Positions 62,127 through 64,000 of a stretch of 64,000 nt of DNA are shown in pieces; the stretch's first letter is position 1; the number at the start of each line of letters is the position of its first letter. The notes beneath the pieces were generated by a model. It did no database searches. It was not told the origin of the DNA and worked only from the letters and a program-made list of their open reading frames with translations. The translations under genes and the position numbers were made by a program. Source of the DNA: CAVPDG01 sp963702535 (lineage in GTDB: Bacteria > Chloroflexota > Anaerolineae > Anaerolineales > UBA4823); assembly GCA_963702535.1 (NCBI GenBank), contig CAVPDG010000011.1, forward strand, positions 124,001-188,000, written 5' to 3'.

Positions 62127-62884
62127 ACGGGGTGGTTTAGTGTTTGTTGGATAAAATCTGCTGCCGCCTGGAAGACCCGCAAGCGTTCTGGCTCCCGGGT
62201 GATCACATGGTTGCTATCTTCTACCCAGAGCATCGATTTGCGCTCAGCGCCCAGTGCGTTGTAGATCGCCAGCATGTTCTCCGGTAGCACGGTTTGATCC
62301 TGGTGGGAGTGGATCAGCAAAACAGGCGCCTTGACGTTGATCAGGTTCTCCCGCATTTCCGCCAGCAATAGGCGCAGCTCGATGATGGCGCGGGTGGGAT
62401 AACTGGGATAATCCACGTGATCGAGCGCTGCCTGGGGGTTATGCCAGTCCGGGGGTCCTTTTGCCACGCTGGGCTGCAGCCAGCGCAGGAGCTGGATGTA
62501 CGGCAAACGGGGATCGTTGGGTGTATCGTATGGGGTGGACATGGCAATTACACCGGCGGCGGGGAGCTGCGCGGCTGCCAGCAAGCAAAGGGCGCCTCCC
62601 ATGGAGAGACCCGCTAAAAAGGTGTGCTGGCAAGTGTTGCTCAGGAGATGCCAGCCATCCTCGACCGAGGCAAACCAATCCTGCCAGCGGGCGCGAAGCA
62701 TGTCTTCTGGGCGTGTGGCATGGGCTGCCAGGCGGATCCCCAGCACGGAGTAGCCTTGCTGGTTGAGATACTCTCCCATCCAGCGCATTTCTTTGGGCGA
62801 GCCCGTGAAACCGTGAACGAGCAGACAGCCTACGGGACCGCCGGGTAGGTAAAATGGTTCAGCGGTTGGAATGAGATAACTCAT
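62123..62884 (-). CDS. Alpha/beta hydrolase, carboxylesterase (Est/YvaK-like)
   Basis: 253 aa from the ATG at 62884. The oxyanion segment is 'CLLVHGFTGSPKEMRWMGEY', the nucleophile elbow 'FLAGLSMGGALCLLAA', the acid 'LLIHSHQDQTVLPENM' and the histidine in 'EDSNHVITRE'. This is the pattern of Geobacillus Est30-type carboxylesterases and monoglyceride lipases. Cytoplasmic; natural substrate unknown. Confidence 0.9.
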   Translation of the reverse strand: MSYLIPTAEPFYLPGGPVGCLLVHGFTGSPKEMRWMGEYLNQQGYSVLGIRLAAHATRPEDMLRARWQDWFASVEDGWHLLSNTCQHTFLAGLSMGGALCLLAAAQLPAAGVIAMSTPYDTPNDPRLPYIQLLRWLQPSVAKGPPDWHNPQAALDHVDYPSYPTRAIIELRLLLAEMRENLINVKAPVLLIHSHQDQTVLPENMLAIYNALGAERKSMLWVEDSNHVITREPERLRVFQAAADFIQQTLNHPV

Positions 62885-62921
62885 CTGATCCCTGATGCGA
62901 GTAAGACCCAGCACTCAAGCA

Positions 62922-64000
62922 TTAGCCGATAGTCAGCAGCTCGCGCGGCAGGCTGCTCAGGCAATCGGCTCCGGTTGCAGTGATGAGGACATTGTCTTCG
63001 ATACGGACGCCGTTCCTCTCCGGGATGTAAATACCCGGCTCGATGGTGAAAACCATACCGGGAGCAAGCGCCAGCGGATTGCCTTCCCGGATATAGGGTT
63101 CCTCGTGACTTTCTCTACCCAAACCATGCCCGGTGCGATGGGTAAAGTATTTCCCATAGCCGGCGGCATCGATCACGCTGCGCGCCGCCCGATCGACATC
63201 CTGGGCGAGCACCCCCGGACCGGCAGCGCTTCGCCCGGCGCTGTTAGCCTGCAGGACAATTTCTGCGATGCGCCTGTACTCGGGATCGGGCTCCCCTATA
63301 GCGAAGGTTCGGGTGAGGTCGGAGAAGTAGCCCTGGTAGCTTGCTCCCCAATCGATCACCAGCAGATCCCCTGACTTCAAAGTGAAGTCAGAGGGGGAGG
63401 CGTGCGGATTGGCGCTGTTGGGTCCGGCTGAGACGATTGGGGCGAACGGCAGCTCGGGATCACAGCCAGCCTGGAACAGGCGCTGGACAAGCTCAGAAGC
63501 AACCTGGCGCTCGGTCATGCCTGCTTTGATGACCGGCAGCGTCCCAAGCAGAGCAATTTGTGCGATCTCGACCGCCTTCTTCATGAAAAAAACCTCTTCC
63601 TGGTCTTTGAACAAACGTAAATTGCTCAGGCTCTCCCCGGCGGGGATAAATTGAGCCTGTGAGGCGGCGTTTTGTAAGAGGGCATATTCAAGCACGCGCA
63701 ATTGGCGCGGCTCGATGCCGATTCGCGCCGAGCCAGAGAAGCCCGCCTGTTTGTATCCCTGTTGGAAGGTGGTTGCCCAGGTGTCTGGATCTTCCCCGTA
63801 GGATACTCCCCGGGCGGGGTAGGGCAAACCGGCAAGCTTGGCAAACTCCAGCTCTGGATGAAATACGAGTACGGGGGTGTCTGGCGCAAACATCGCAATC
63901 ACAGGACGCTCGCTCAGATGGAACCTGAGCCCGGTGAGGTATTCGAGCGTGGGTCCCGGGTTTAATGCAATCCCGTCCAGTCCAGATCGGAGCAACGCCT
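62922..64000 (-). CDS. M24-family Xaa-Pro peptidase, 5' end cut by window edge
   Basis: The visible ~359 residues cover most of an N-terminal creatinase-like domain ('LTGLRFHLSERPVIAMFAPD') and the pita-bread catalytic domain. The metal ligands are seen in 'LVIDWGASYQGYFSDLTRTF', 'HRTGHGLGRESHEEPY', 'FTIEPGIYIPERNGVRIEDN'. This matches Xaa-Pro aminopeptidases and dipeptidases (PepP/PepQ-like). The start codon lies beyond base 64000. It is 37 bp upstream of the esterase gene on the same strand. Confidence 0.92.
   Translation of the reverse strand, partial: ALLRSGLDGIALNPGPTLEYLTGLRFHLSERPVIAMFAPDTPVLVFHPELEFAKLAGLPYPARGVSYGEDPDTWATTFQQGYKQAGFSGSARIGIEPRQLRVLEYALLQNAASQAQFIPAGESLSNLRLFKDQEEVFFMKKAVEIAQIALLGTLPVIKAGMTERQVASELVQRLFQAGCDPELPFAPIVSAGPNSANPHASPSDFTLKSGDLLVIDWGASYQGYFSDLTRTFAIGEPDPEYRRIAEIVLQANSAGRSAAGPGVLAQDVDRAARSVIDAAGYGKYFTHRTGHGLGRESHEEPYIREGNPLALAPGMVFTIEPGIYIPERNGVRIEDNVLITATGADCLSSLPRELLTIG

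Noticed and set aside
1..64000. CRISPR arrays, rRNA or tRNA genes
   Set aside because: No regularly spaced direct repeats, no rRNA-like stretch and no cloverleaf ending in CCA were recognised. A weak tRNA could still be missed by eye; tRNAscan-SE would decide.

Overview
The window reads as a stretch of chromosome from an anaerobic bacterium, most likely a Chloroflexota member of the Anaerolineae type. This is inferred from gene content: a tungsten-type aldehyde:ferredoxin oxidoreductase locus, archaeal-type ApgM phosphoglycerate mutase, a PQQ-type sugar dehydrogenase, a DUF3786 protein, an F420-type luciferase-like enzyme, a T-box upstream of valS, and no phage, plasmid or CRISPR block. Genes are dense, often overlap by 4 bp (ATGA/GTGA), and many have near-consensus sigma-70-type promoters. 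No rRNA or tRNA gene was recognised.

Layout. 1-2.3 kb (minus): GAF protein (cut by the window edge), Sir2 deacylase and a receiver-CpaE hybrid. 2.4-3.9 kb (plus): tilS. 4.0-9.5 kb: a tungsto/molybdopterin locus with AOR, two MoaD-like sulfur carriers, a SPASM radical SAM maturase with an AbrB-like N-terminus, moaA and a small DUF protein. 9.5-14.3 kb: a recombinase-fold protein without catalytic residues, an HD hydrolase, a SanA-like protein, an ISKra4-like transposase remnant and folC. 14.3-16.8 kb: lon. 16.9-31.4 kb: a long minus-strand run read as alaS, a glycan/polymer set (GT-C-like membrane protein, GT2, WbqC, two methyltransferases, WecE-type aminotransferase, small membrane protein), a baseplate-J-like membrane protein, ruvX, mltG and a sugar dehydrogenase. 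31.6-43.3 kb: membrane, lipid and housekeeping genes (fused MFS/spermidine synthase, acyl-CoA ligase, PIG-L deacetylase, Ala-Ala-ligase-like ATP-grasp, miaA, yraN, GT4, JAMM protease, plsY, MBL hydrolase). 43.4-49.8 kb: T-box and valS, then a hydrolase/LLM/ClbS operon and DUF3786. 49.8-57.6 kb: mutS, an ugpC-type ATPase, apgM, degV, an alkaline-phosphatase-superfamily enzyme and a methyltransferase. 57.8-64 kb: an EF-G paralogue, PAP2 phosphatase, MFS transporter, esterase and an M24 peptidase (cut by the window edge).

Two themes stand out. First, several otherwise well-conserved genes (GAF, tilS, AOR, both MoaD genes, the radical SAM gene, sanA, folC, a methyltransferase, a GT-C-like protein, a phosphomutase-like gene) carry 1-bp frame breaks, and degV has an in-frame TGA. 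Most breaks are at short homopolymers, so consensus sequencing error is the simplest explanation, and these genes are annotated as single loci. The breaks lie at 0-14 kb, 24-28.5 kb and 55-57 kb; the rest of the window is clean. Second, tilS, sanA, folC, mutS and the membrane gene at 40.4 kb have a -10 box ending 6-9 nt before the start codon, which predicts leaderless or nearly leaderless mRNAs.
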